DNA of 64,000 nucleotides from NCBI RefSeq assembly GCF_000745345.1, contig NZ_JQNR01000005.1, positions 2,604,001 to 2,668,000 on the forward strand. The letters run 5' to 3'. Position 1 is the stretch's first letter. Each line of letters begins with the position of its first letter. Shown in pieces: positions 35,444 to 44,167 of the stretch. A program made the translations under genes and the position numbers. This stretch comes from Actinacidiphila yeochonensis CN732. Its GTDB lineage: Bacteria; Actinomycetota; Actinomycetes; Streptomycetales; Streptomycetaceae. A model generated the notes under the pieces. That model did no database searches. It was not told the origin of the DNA and saw only the letters and a list, made by a program, of their open reading frames with translations.

Positions 35444-36750
35444 GGCGCACCGCCGACGCACACGTAGGGCAGCGGGTCGAAGCCGTTGAACCCCATGGTG
35501 GTGTAGCTGACCGCGTACGCGCCGGCCGACAGCACCCACACCGGGTCGCCGGAGGCCAGCGCGCGCGGCACCCGGACCAGGCCGTGCGGGCCGTCGTGGC
35601 CGAAGGCGTCGTCGCTGTCGCAGGTTGGCCCGGCCACCACCGCCGGCACGGTGTCCGCGCCGGGATGGGTGGGGAAGACCAGGCGGTACTGCACCTGGTC
35701 CATCTCGTACAGGCCGTTGAACCGTCCGCAGCTCAGGAAGAGCCAGCGGTGCGGCTCGCCGTCCGGGCCGCGCCGGGTGGTCATCCGGGCGACCCGGGCC
35801 CGGACGGCGCCGCTGTCCGCGACCAGGTGGCGGCCCGGTTCCATCACGAAGCCCAGGTCGTGGCCCGGCACCTGGCGGCAGGCGTGCATGCCCTCGCGGA
35901 TCACCCGCAGGATCTTGTCCAGCGGCGGGTCCAGCTGCCGCCCGTACCGGTCCAGGTACCCCTGCGCGGGCAGCCCGCCGCCGAGGTTGACGTGGTCGAG
36001 CGCGACACCGCGCGCGGCCAGCGCCCCCAACACGTCCGCGATCCGCTCGAACGCCGCCTGCCACGCCTCGGCCGTCATCTGCTGCGACCCGACGTGCACC
36101 GACACGCCCGACGGCACCAGGCCGAGGCCGCGGGCCCGCTCCAGCAGCGCGACGGCCTCGGCGGCGGAGCAGCCGAACTTGCCGGTCAGGCCCCACAGCG
36201 AGCCGTGCCCGTCGGTGGCCAGCCGGACGAACACCCGCGCGCCCGGGGCGATCCGGGCGAGTGCCGCGAGGTCCTGCGGGCTGTCGGTGGCGAAGAGCGA
36301 CACGCCCAGGCGGTGGGCGGCGGCGATGTTCTCGTCGGACTTGACGGTGTTGCCGTAGTGGACGCGGTCGACGGGAACCCCCGCCCGCAGCGCCTCCTCG
36401 ATCTCCCGCGGGCTGGCCGCGTCCACCCCGGCACCGAGCCGGGCCAGGCCCCCGACGACCTCCTGGACCGGGCACGACTTCATCGCGAACCGCACGTCCA
36501 CGCCCGGCAGTTCACGGACCAGGGTGGTGTAACGGGCGCGCACCCCGCCGAGGTCAAGGACGATCCGGTCCTCCTCGGCGGCGGCCAGGCCGGCCCGCAA
36601 CTCCGCGCTGAGCGCGCCGCTTCCGAGCTGTGATGACGGATCGTCATATACGGTCACCGGCGGACTCGTCGAGTCGGCGGATTCGGGCACCGCGTCGGAT
36701 GCGGATTCGGGCACCGCGTCGGGTACGACTTCGGATATCGCTTCGGACAT
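35440..36750 (-). CDS. fold type III PLP-dependent decarboxylase (ornithine/lysine/arginine/DAP family)
   Basis: 436-aa alanine-racemase-fold decarboxylase. PLP lysine Lys91 in VRFAMKSCP; HVGSQ at 219; Gly-rich loop LGGGLP at 258; EPGR at 304; and GPTCDSDDAFG with Cys377 at the other face of the dimer site, typical of ornithine-decarboxylase-like members. A 40-residue Ser/Glu-rich N-terminal extension is present. ATG 36750 is 8 bases after the upstream stop; the stop overlaps the GNAT start. The substrate may be a hydroxylated or modified amino acid supplied by the two upstream enzymes, judging from gene order only. Confidence 0.9.
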   Translation of the reverse strand: MSEAISEVVPDAVPESASDAVPESADSTSPPVTVYDDPSSQLGSGALSAELRAGLAAAEEDRIVLDLGGVRARYTTLVRELPGVDVRFAMKSCPVQEVVGGLARLGAGVDAASPREIEEALRAGVPVDRVHYGNTVKSDENIAAAHRLGVSLFATDSPQDLAALARIAPGARVFVRLATDGHGSLWGLTGKFGCSAAEAVALLERARGLGLVPSGVSVHVGSQQMTAEAWQAAFERIADVLGALAARGVALDHVNLGGGLPAQGYLDRYGRQLDPPLDKILRVIREGMHACRQVPGHDLGFVMEPGRHLVADSGAVRARVARMTTRRGPDGEPHRWLFLSCGRFNGLYEMDQVQYRLVFPTHPGADTVPAVVAGPTCDSDDAFGHDGPHGLVRVPRALASGDPVWVLSAGAYAVSYTTMGFNGFDPLPYVCVGGAP

Positions 36751-36758
36751 CGCGCCGC

Positions 36759-38225
36759 TCAGCCGTTCGTCCGGACCGGCAGACCGGTGGCCCTGGCGGC
36801 TGCGACCAGATCGCCCCACCCCTCGATGAGCAGGGCGAAGTCCGCCGCGTCCTGCTGCGCCTCGTCCAGCAGCCGCTCCCGGCGCGCGGCCACCTCGTCG
36901 GCGACCGCCGCGTACCGCCCGCCCAGTGCCCGGTAGCAGCGGTCGACGACGTCCAGCCGCTCCGCGTTCTCCGTACGGTCCAGCCCGGCGCTCTCCCGCA
37001 CGTACCGCGCGACCACGTCGGCCCGTACCCGGTAGCCGGTATCCAGCAACGCCTCGCCGGCCGCCCCCATCCGGTCGTACACGGCGTTGAAGTACAGCAT
37101 GGACAGGAAGAACTTCACGAACCGCAGCTGGTACGCGAGGAAGCCGGCGTCGGTGCGGCGCTCGCCCGTGTAGTAGTTGACGATGTGCCGGTTGTGGAGC
37201 ACGCCGGGGAGGGTGGAGTCCGGCACGAGGTGGATGAGGAAGTAGTCGCTGCCGATGGTGTCGGTGGCCGGGGGCAGCGGCACCTGCTCGTGGACGCGGT
37301 GGAAGGCGATGTTGCACATGTCCACCCGCATCGGGTCCACCAGCGACAGCAGGGTGCGGTCGCCGGTGAACGGCTCGGTGCCCGCGCCCAGGAACGACTC
37401 GGCGGCCAGCTCCCGCTTCCGCTCCGCCGGCCAGTCGGCGGGCGCCCACAGGCCGACCACCTCCAGGTAGGCGTCCAGGTCGGTGCCGCGCATGTCCTCG
37501 ATGTCCACCGACATCTCACCGATGAACGAAGCCGCCGCCATCGTCACCGGCTTGGCCGCGTGCGACGGGTCCAGCTCGACGGCGTCCACCGAGTCGGCCA
37601 CCTCCGCCGCCGGGCGGCCGAGGGCCGCCAGCTCGTGGTGGACCGGGTAGGCCGGCCGTCCCGCGAACTCCTGGTAGCGGCTGTCGGAGTCGCGCCGGTG
37701 CACCGAGGCGCAGCCCAGCGCGGCGGCGACGAGGAACGCCCGGTTGGTGCAGGCCCCGTACGACAGCGCCGCCGGCAGCATCAGCTCCAGCAGCAGCTCG
37801 GGCTTGGCCAGGCCGGAGCGTTCTACGGTCGCGCGCAGGAAGTCCCGCTGCCGCTCCTCGTCCAGGTGGTGGACGACGACCCGCGGCGCCGGCGGCAGCG
37901 CGGCCAGGGCGGCGGCGTGCTCGGCGAACTCCCCGGACGTGCTGGAGTCCAGCACCACCAGGTGCACCTCGACGCCGAACTTCCGTGCGGCGTAGGCGGC
38001 TTCGCCGCCGATCGCGGTGACGGCGGGCGCGCAGGCCCGGTTGGTCGGGAGGGCCAGGCAGATCCGGCGCGGGGTGGCGCCGGTCCTGGTGGTGGCGTCG
38101 GCGGTGGCGTCCGCGGCCGTGGTCACGGCGGCGTCCGCGGCGCTGTCCGCGGCAGGGGCGGCGGGCCTGTCCGCGGCGGCTGCCGCCCGCGCGGCGGGGC
38201 CGGCGCCCAGGCTTCCCGCGCTCAC
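36759..38225 (-). CDS. DUF6271-like protein, glycosyltransferase-like N-terminus
   Basis: 488 aa. After an Ala-rich leader of about 55 residues comes RRICLALPTNRACAPAVTAIGGEAAYAARKFGVEVHLVVLDSS, which resembles the nucleotide-sugar-binding start of GT-A folds. Then ELMLPAALSYGACTNRAFLVAAALGCASVHRRDSDSRYQ, whose RRDSDS could act as a DxD metal site. The C-terminal half is helical (YYTGERRTDAGFLAYQLRFVKFFLSMLYFNAVYDRM). From memory this matches the family annotated DUF6271, of unknown function. GTG start at 38225 overlaps the hydroxylase stop as GTGA. It sits between a hydroxylase and a decarboxylase, so a biosynthetic role is likely. Confidence 0.75.
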   Translation of the reverse strand: MSAGSLGAGPAARAAAAADRPAAPAADSAADAAVTTAADATADATTRTGATPRRICLALPTNRACAPAVTAIGGEAAYAARKFGVEVHLVVLDSSTSGEFAEHAAALAALPPAPRVVVHHLDEERQRDFLRATVERSGLAKPELLLELMLPAALSYGACTNRAFLVAAALGCASVHRRDSDSRYQEFAGRPAYPVHHELAALGRPAAEVADSVDAVELDPSHAAKPVTMAAASFIGEMSVDIEDMRGTDLDAYLEVVGLWAPADWPAERKRELAAESFLGAGTEPFTGDRTLLSLVDPMRVDMCNIAFHRVHEQVPLPPATDTIGSDYFLIHLVPDSTLPGVLHNRHIVNYYTGERRTDAGFLAYQLRFVKFFLSMLYFNAVYDRMGAAGEALLDTGYRVRADVVARYVRESAGLDRTENAERLDVVDRCYRALGGRYAAVADEVAARRERLLDEAQQDAADFALLIEGWGDLVAAARATGLPVRTNG

Positions 38226-39253
38226 AGGTCCCGCTGCCCGGCGCCGGGGTGCCAGGACTCGCTGCCCAGCAACTTGGCTCCCAGTTCGGTCAGTTCGGCG
38301 GCTCCGTAGCGCAGCGACTCGTGCTTGTGCGCGTCGCCCAGCAGTGTCCCGTTCCACCCGGGGGTCGTCAGGTTCTGCCAGGAGTCGATCCGGGAGCGGC
38401 GCAGCTCCTCGTGGCCCTCCAGGGCCGGCATCATCGACAGGTACTGGCAGGAGCGGACCCCGTTCTCCGAGGTGTTCGGCGCCACGCCGTGGGCCAGCAG
38501 ACCGTTCCAGATGAGCAGGTCTCCGGCCTTCAACTCAGGGCGTACGACGGGGAACTCGTCCGGGTCGACGGAGGGCCGGATCGGGTCGCGGTCGTCGGGG
38601 GCGAGGGCGCGCCACTTCTCGAACCGCCTGAACAGCTCGGGGTCGCACTGGAAGCCGCCCATCTCGGCGGAGGTGTCGGCGAGCGCGATGATGCCCTGCA
38701 CCCGCTGCGGCAGCACGCCGAGGGTGGTGTCGACGTCCCAGTGCAGGTTGATGTCGAAGCCGCGGTCGGTGGTGGCGATGTGCTCGCGCGAACGGTTCCT
38801 GATGTTGGGCGGGTTGAGGTTGAGCCGGTCGAGGGTGACCCACAGCTCCTCGCAGTCCCAGACGTCCACGAACGCGTCGTAGACCCGCTGGTTCTGCCGG
38901 CTGTCCCAGATCAGCTGGTGCTGGTACGCCTCGACGAAGCCGTAGACGTGCAGCTCTCGGTCGAGGTCGGAGCGCCACTCGCGGTCCTCGTACCAGGTGT
39001 CGGGGCGGTCGGGGTCCATGGCCTGGAAGTCCCAGGCGAAGTCCAGCAGCCGGCCGGCCGCCTCGCGGGTGATGGCCTCCGGCACCACCACGTATCCGTA
39101 GGTCTGCCAGGAGTCGAACTGCTCCTGGGAGAGCACCCGCAGCTCTCTGGTCTTCTTCAGGTCGCGCAGCTGGGTCTGGGCGAGGTAGGTCTCGCCGTCC
39201 GAGCTGAAGTAGGGGATGTCCGAAGCGGCACGGTAGAGGTAGGGCGCCGGCAT
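38222..39253 (-). CDS. phytanoyl-CoA dioxygenase-family Fe(II)/2-oxoglutarate hydroxylase
   Basis: 343-aa cupin-fold oxygenase. Iron ligands His171 and Asp173 (NLHWDVDTT) and His255 (LLAHGVAPN); Arg267 (GVRSCQYLS) should bind 2-oxoglutarate. PhyH-family enzymes in actinobacteria hydroxylate small molecules, often amino acids or tethered intermediates. First gene of a five-gene operon; ATG 39253 follows TTGGAGAG. The protein is rich in Trp and Tyr, and the active-site region LNLNPPNIRNRSREH is distinctive. Substrate unknown. Confidence 0.9.
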   Translation of the reverse strand: MPAPYLYRAASDIPYFSSDGETYLAQTQLRDLKKTRELRVLSQEQFDSWQTYGYVVVPEAITREAAGRLLDFAWDFQAMDPDRPDTWYEDREWRSDLDRELHVYGFVEAYQHQLIWDSRQNQRVYDAFVDVWDCEELWVTLDRLNLNPPNIRNRSREHIATTDRGFDINLHWDVDTTLGVLPQRVQGIIALADTSAEMGGFQCDPELFRRFEKWRALAPDDRDPIRPSVDPDEFPVVRPELKAGDLLIWNGLLAHGVAPNTSENGVRSCQYLSMMPALEGHEELRRSRIDSWQNLTTPGWNGTLLGDAHKHESLRYGAAELTELGAKLLGSESWHPGAGQRDL

Positions 39254-39693
39254 GGCGGTGTGCTCTCCAAGGATCGGATGGGTGAGCGGATCGCTCCGGT
39301 CGCTCCCGGTGGGGCAGGAGCCCGTTTCGGCCGGTGGGGCGGCACTTCGGGGGTGTCCGCGGATGCGTGCGGAGGTCTGTCGCCGGGAAGGGCTCAGCCG
39401 GTCGGAAGGGCCGATGGTCGTGGCGCGCGGGCGATGGGTGGGCCGGCGTCAGCCGTGGTCGCGGCCACAGGACCGGACGGACGAACGGCGTCGCCGTTCC
39501 GGCTCACCCCAGGGGTCTCCGGGCTCCGCTGACACCGCACCAGTCTTCCGCTCTCCCTGAGTCCTCGCCACCGCTGGGGCCGTGGGCGGCCGCCGGTGCC
39601 TCCCGGCCCGGCCGTCGTGCCCGTCCGCCAAGGCGGGCGCACTCCACTTACCTTGCTGAACTCGCTGAACACGTTGAACTCGCGCCTCAATAA

Positions 39694-39709
39694 AATGGGC
39701 TAGACCAGT
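39694..39709. promoter_or_regulatory. DasR-like operator (dre), distal
   Basis: AATGGGCTAGACCAGT matches the 16-bp DasR consensus A-S-TGGTCTAGACCA-S-T at 14 positions. DasR is the GntR-family N-acetylglucosamine-responsive repressor of Streptomyces. It lies about 200 bases upstream of the nagZ-like start. Confidence 0.7.
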
Positions 39710-39809
39710 GGAGCATGTCAACAGAAGCTTCGGCAAGATCCAGGAAGCCGTCCGATGGAGCGTCAGATAATGCCGCGCGAGGGAGGGTTGGGAGCTGGGG
39801 GAACGTTCC

Positions 39810-39857
39810 TTGACATCGACAATTGGACTAGGCCACTATCCATTGGTCTGTACCAAG
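39810..39857 (+). promoter_or_regulatory. nagZ promoter overlapped by two further DasR-like sites
   Basis: TTGACA at 39810-39815 and CACTAT at 39834-39839 (18-bp spacing) form a plausible sigma-70 promoter. ATTGGACTAGGCCACT (39822-39837, 13/16 to the DasR consensus) covers the spacer and -10. ATTGGTCTGTACCAAG (39842-39857, weaker) follows 20 bases later, two helical turns away. Binding here would block RNA polymerase. Confidence 0.6.
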
Positions 39858-39906
39858 AGGTCGCGGTGTCGTCGCCGCGCAGCCAACTGACCGGAAGGCG
39901 CAGCTG

Positions 39907-41415
39907 ATGTCCGACCGCACACACAGCAAGGAGCTGCGACGGCTCGCACGGTCAGTGCTCCAGCCGGGCTTCGTGGGCACGGAGGCGCCGGACTGGGTGC
40001 TGCGGGACATCGCCGAAGGCCTGGCCTCCGTCGTCCTCTTCTCCCGCAACATCGTCTCGCCGCAGCAGGTGGCCCAGCTCACCGCCCAACTGCGGTCGGA
40101 GAACCCGTCGTTGATCATCGCCATCGACGAGGAGGCGGGCGACGTCACCCGCATGGAGTCGGCCGTCGGCTCCAGCCGGCCGGGCAACTACGCGCTCGGC
40201 GCGGTCGACGACGTCGAACTGACCGAGGCCGTCGCGCGCGACCTCGGCCGGCAACTGCACCTGGCCGGGGTCAACCTCGACTACGCGCCCAGCGTGGACG
40301 TCAACTCCAACCCGGACAACCCGGTGATCGGCGTGCGCTCCTTCGGCGCCGACCCCGAGCTGGTCTCCCGGCACGCGGCGGCCTGGGTGCGCGGCCTCCA
40401 GTCCGCGGGGGTGGCCGCCTGCGCCAAGCACTTCCCCGGCCACGGTGACACCGCCGTCGACTCCCATCACGGGCTGCCCAGCTACGACGCCCCCGCCGAG
40501 GAGATCGCCGCCCAGTCGCTGCCGCCGTTCCGCGCCGCCTTGGCCGCCGGGGTGCGCGCGGTGATGAGCGGGCACCTGCTGGTACCGGCCCACGACCCGG
40601 ACCTGCCGGCCACCCTCAGTCCGCGCATCCTCGGCGACCTGCTGCGCACCGAACTCGGCTTCGACGGCCTGATCGTCACCGACGCCATCGAGATGGGGGC
40701 CGTCACCGAACGGTACGGCTTCGGCGGCGCCACCGTACGGGCCGTGGCGGCCGGCGCCGACGCGGTGTGCGTGGGCGGCGAGCACGCCGAGCCCGAGACC
40801 GCGGCGACCCTCGTGGACGCGCTGGCCGAGGCCGTCGTCAGCGGTGAACTCCCCGAGGAGCGGCTGGCGGAGGCGTCCAAGCGGGTCCAGGACCTGGCCG
40901 GCTGGGCGACCGACCTGAGCCGCTCGGTGCCGGTCGACCCGGTCATCGGCGACATCGGCTACACCGCCGCCCGCCGCGCCGTCCGGATCGAGGGGGCGGC
41001 CGCGGACGTGCTGCCGCTGGCCGCGCCGCCGCACGTCGTCGAACTGGTCCCCGCCACGCACCTGGCCATCGCCAAGGAGACCCCGTGGGGAGTCGGCGCC
41101 CCGCTGCGCGAGCGGGTGCCCGGCACCACCTTCGTCCGCCTCCACCCGGAGCAACTGGTCTCCGGTGAGGCCAGGTTGGACGCCCACGGGCTGCGGCCCG
41201 CCGTCGGCCGCCCGCTGGTCGTGGTGGTCCGGGACGCCGCCCGCAACCCGTGGATGGCCGACGCGCTGGCCGAGCTCACCCGGACCCGTTCCGACGCGAT
41301 CGTGGTGGAGATGGGCCTGCCCGCCCCGGTCCCCGGCGCGGTCCGCATCTACACCCACGGCGCCACGGCCGCGTCCGGCGTCGCGGCGGCGGAGGTGCTG
41401 GCGGGGGCGGTCTGA
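39907..41415 (+). CDS. GH3 beta-N-acetylhexosaminidase, NagZ-like
   Basis: 502-aa GH3 enzyme that releases N-acetylglucosamine from chitin or peptidoglycan fragments. KHFPGHGDT at 174-182 with the Asp185-His187 catalytic dyad of NagZ-type enzymes; nucleophile Asp259 in LIVTDAIEM. The N-terminal TIM barrel is followed by a C-terminal alpha/beta domain (from about 340). No signal peptide, so intracellular. ATG 39907 after GGAAGG. DasR-like operators upstream fit induction by amino sugars. Confidence 0.92.
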   Translation: MSDRTHSKELRRLARSVLQPGFVGTEAPDWVLRDIAEGLASVVLFSRNIVSPQQVAQLTAQLRSENPSLIIAIDEEAGDVTRMESAVGSSRPGNYALGAVDDVELTEAVARDLGRQLHLAGVNLDYAPSVDVNSNPDNPVIGVRSFGADPELVSRHAAAWVRGLQSAGVAACAKHFPGHGDTAVDSHHGLPSYDAPAEEIAAQSLPPFRAALAAGVRAVMSGHLLVPAHDPDLPATLSPRILGDLLRTELGFDGLIVTDAIEMGAVTERYGFGGATVRAVAAGADAVCVGGEHAEPETAATLVDALAEAVVSGELPEERLAEASKRVQDLAGWATDLSRSVPVDPVIGDIGYTAARRAVRIEGAAADVLPLAAPPHVVELVPATHLAIAKETPWGVGAPLRERVPGTTFVRLHPEQLVSGEARLDAHGLRPAVGRPLVVVVRDAARNPWMADALAELTRTRSDAIVVEMGLPAPVPGAVRIYTHGATAASGVAAAEVLAGAV

Positions 41416-41529
41416 GCGACCGTCCCCGGAGGGGGAACCCGCCGGCTCCCCGGAGGCGGGACCGTCGGCCGGCCGGGAAGCCGGGAAGCCGGGGGGCGCG
41501 GGCGGCACGACGCCGTACGCTGCCGCGCC

Positions 41530-42357
41530 ATGGAGCTGCGACCGCTCGTCTTCGACGACCGCCCCGACCTGCACGCCCAAGCCGACGGGATCTTCAGCGC
41601 GGGCTGGCCCGAGTTCGCCTTCCACGACGCGGTCGCCGACCGGTACATGGAGCGCGTCCGGAGCTGGTTCGCCGGGCTGAACCTGCTCCTGGTGGACGGC
41701 CGGGACCGGATCGCGGCCGGCGGCTGGGGCGTGCCCGTCCGGTGGGACGGGACCGCCCGCGACCTGCCCGGCGGCTACGACGACGCGCTGGCGCGCGCCG
41801 TGGAGCTGCGCGAGCGCGGAGGCGCGCCGGACCCCTCCGGCACGCTGGGAAGGCATGGCGCGCAGGACCGGCACGGCGCGCAGGACGCCCGGCGCGCGCG
41901 GGATGCCCGGCGCGTGCCGGACACCCTCGTGATCGCCGCCGCCCAGGTACGGGACGACCTGCGCGGGCAGGGGCTCGCCGCGCGGGTGCTCACCGAACTC
42001 GCCGACGCCGGTGCGCGGGCCGGGCTGAGCCGGGTGATCGCCCCGGTACGGCCGACCCTCAAGGCGCGGTACCCGCTGACGCCGATGGCCGAGTACGCGG
42101 CGTGGACCCGCGCGGACGGGACGCCCTTCGACCCGTGGCTGCGGCTCCACGTGGGCATGGGCGCCCGGGTTCTGGGAGTGGCTGAGCGCTCGATGGTGAT
42201 GACCGGCACCGTCGCCGAGTGGGAGCGGTGGACCGGGTTCGCCCTCCCGGCCTCGGGCAGCTACGTCGTCCCCGGGGCGCTCACCCCCGTCGTCATCGAC
42301 CGTGCCGCGGACCGCGGCGAACTGGTCGAGCCCAACGTGTGGGTGCGGCACCGGTGA
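41530..42357 (+). CDS. GNAT-family acetyltransferase-like protein
   Basis: 275-aa protein with a GNAT core, VIAAAQVRDDLRGQGLAARVLTELADAGARAGLSRVIAPVRP, containing the acetyl-CoA loop R-G-Q-G-L-A. An insert with short repeats (RHGAQD twice, then ARRARDARRVPD) lies at about 108-132. No ribosome site precedes the ATG; instead TACGCT ends 8 bases upstream, which suggests a leaderless transcript. It follows the nagZ-like gene by 114 bases. Substrate unknown. Confidence 0.82.
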   Translation: MELRPLVFDDRPDLHAQADGIFSAGWPEFAFHDAVADRYMERVRSWFAGLNLLLVDGRDRIAAGGWGVPVRWDGTARDLPGGYDDALARAVELRERGGAPDPSGTLGRHGAQDRHGAQDARRARDARRVPDTLVIAAAQVRDDLRGQGLAARVLTELADAGARAGLSRVIAPVRPTLKARYPLTPMAEYAAWTRADGTPFDPWLRLHVGMGARVLGVAERSMVMTGTVAEWERWTGFALPASGSYVVPGALTPVVIDRAADRGELVEPNVWVRHR

Positions 42358-43187
42358 CCGCGCCGGCCGGCCGCCGGACCGGGCGGGTCGGGACGGCGGC
42401 GTCCAGGCCAAGGCGGTGCCAGAGGCTTGGCAGAAGGGGCTTCGAGCGGTACGACATCGGGATGGCCGCGTGGGCGAGCGCGCCGGCGCGCCGGCGCTGG
42501 CCGTGGGGCGCGCGGGCCGGGCGTGGGGCGGGACGGGTGGCCGGGAGGCGGGGCGGAGGATACCGCCCCGGGGGCGCGCAAAAACGGAAGTGGAGGCGCG
42601 CGGCCGGGTGGGGCGAGTACGCCCCCCTTGCCTCAGGAAGAAGCCGGTGGCTCCGGTGTGACGAATGGTGTATGCGCACGCCCTGGTGAAAGTGAAGCGA
42701 TCGTATACGGTCGCCGGGGATCATTTGTTTTCATTTTCTGTTCGACGTGTACCCGATGGCCTATGCCATTCACATGTGTCGGGGCATGATTGACACCTCT
42801 TTGCGGGAGGCCGAAACTCGGCCGTTTTGTGCTCCAGGTATCCGCAGAGATTTTCGGACGGTGGATGATGCCGTAACAAGAGGGCATGCGATGGCCATGG
42901 ATTTATTTGCTATGTCCAGGCGGCCTCTGGGTGGATGGCTGATGAACGCGCTGGTGAGGGCCTTGGCGCTGATGGAGGGCAGGTGTCGGGCGCCGGGCGC
43001 GGAGTCATTCCGGCCCGCCGCGGACGGTGGGGCGGAGTTCGGCCGCTGAGGGCGGGACCGCGTCGTATCGGCCATGTCCGAGGAGGCGGCGCAATTTCCG
43101 GAATCACCCGAACAGCTCCTGTACGCTAACCCGTCGTACGCGAAAGCGAATACTCAGTTGTCCGCACGGAACATTGGGGGGTCTTCG
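42358..43187. other. long upstream region of the NRPS cluster
   Basis: No supported gene. 42660-42910 is much AT-richer than its surroundings (CATTTGTTTTCATTTTCTG, GGATTTATTTGCTATG) and has TTGACACC near 42790; this is the most likely promoter zone for mbtH and the NRPS genes. TACGCT at about 43123 is 65 bases from mbtH. A 100-codon frame at 42747-43049 has no family resemblance. Confidence 0.45.
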
Positions 43188-43433
43188 ATGGCCAATCCGT
43201 TTGACGACGAAAACGGGCGTTTCCTTGTCCTGGTGAATGACGAGCGGCAGTACTCCCTCTGGCCGGCGGGTGCCACGGTGCCGGCCGGATGGCAGGTGGC
43301 GCTCGCCGAGAACTCCCAAGCGGAGTGCCTGCGCTTCGTGGAGGAGACCTGGACCGACATGCGACCGGCCAGCCTGGCCGCCGCCATGGACGCCGACGCC
43401 CGGGAGGGTGTGCACCCGGCGCAGCCCGCCTGA
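43188..43433 (+). CDS. MbtH-like protein
   Basis: 81-aa MbtH-family protein that binds and activates NRPS adenylation domains. MANPFDDENGRFLVLVNDERQYSLWP carries the N-x-E-x-Q-x-S-L-W-P signature, followed by PAGWQ and WTDMRP. ATG 43188 is preferred over an in-frame ATG at 43074 because GGGGGG lies about 8 bases upstream and the family starts here. It is followed after 734 bases by the NRPS genes, which it presumably serves. Confidence 0.95.
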   Translation: MANPFDDENGRFLVLVNDERQYSLWPAGATVPAGWQVALAENSQAECLRFVEETWTDMRPASLAAAMDADAREGVHPAQPA

Positions 43434-44167
43434 CCTGGCGCGGCCCCGCCCGGTCCGGCGCCGAGACCGGTCGCGACCCGCAGCCCGCGGGCCGCGACCG
43501 GACGGCCGCGACCGGACGGCCGGGACCGGGCAGGCCGGGACCGGACGGGAACGGTCTCAGGGTCCTGTCCGAGCCCAGCGGGACAGCGGGGCCTGCCGGG
43601 GCGGTCATGTCGGTCGGGGGGAGCCGACCGGCGCGCCGTTCCGGACCGGTCCCGCATGGTCCCGTACAGGTCCTGGGCCCAGCTCGCCGGCACCGGTCGG
43701 ACGGCCACCCGCGCCGGACGCCTGACGTGGCCGTGGGCCGCCGAGCCCCACGCGACCACTCCCACCACGGCACACGCCGCACGGCCGCGGCCCTCGCCGC
43801 TCGCTCCCTCCGTACTCCCGTACTCCCCGCCTTCCCGCACCTCCGCCCTGTCGGCCCGGCGCGGACCGACCCCACGCGGCCCCGCCCGGAGCACGACGCG
43901 CTCCGGAACGCCGGAAGCCGTACGGGGCCCGTACGTACCGGTGCCCGCGCCAGGGCGCGCGCCCCGCACGAGCCGCACTTCCCTTCACGTCCCCGTCTCC
44001 CACCCCGCGCGACGGTCCGGCGGGCAGGCCACCGCCCCCGCCCCGAGCCGGCCGAGCGCCGGGCCCATGCCGACGCCCCACCTGCGCATGGGTGCCGCGC
44101 GCCCCGTGCCCACCCGCACGCCCATGTCCTCAGCTACCCCACGGCTCGCACGAATGGTGGATTCGCC
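43434..44167. other. gap between mbtH and the first NRPS gene
   Basis: 734 bases without a recognisable gene. 43450-43560 has GACCGGACGGCCG-type repeats; 43700-44140 is strongly C-rich on the plus strand (CCCGCAC, CCCACGC). The plus frame that leads into the NRPS is open across it but encodes only Arg/Pro/Ala-rich sequence. It may be a decayed gene; I cannot identify it. Confidence 0.4.

Larger units (their letters stand above)
39254..39906. other. divergent promoter region of the hydroxylase operon and nagZ-like gene
   Basis: No gene. The half nearest nagZ is AT-richer and carries three DasR-like sites and a TTGACA promoter element. The hydroxylase operon's promoter must lie in 39254-39690; I see no clear elements there. 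The first DasR-like site is about 440 bases from the hydroxylase start. Confidence 0.5.

Noticed and set aside
34653-35450. Alternative minus frame ending as ATGA on the MFS start, with a Thr/Pro-rich tail
   Set aside because: The GNAT motifs are in the other frame ending at 34799. The ATGA match may be chance; a one-base error joining the frames is possible but unsupported.
42747-43049. 100-codon plus frame upstream of mbtH
   Set aside because: Mixed codon use, no ribosome site, no family resemblance; more likely promoter region.
43115-43140. Possible iron box (GCTAACC) upstream of mbtH
   Set aside because: Only about 10 of 19 positions fit the DmdR/IdeR consensus and the second arm is missing, so a siderophore role cannot be argued from it.
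43074-43187. In-frame N-terminal extension of the MbtH protein
   Set aside because: No ribosome site at 43074, while the start at 43188 has one and matches the normal family N-terminus.
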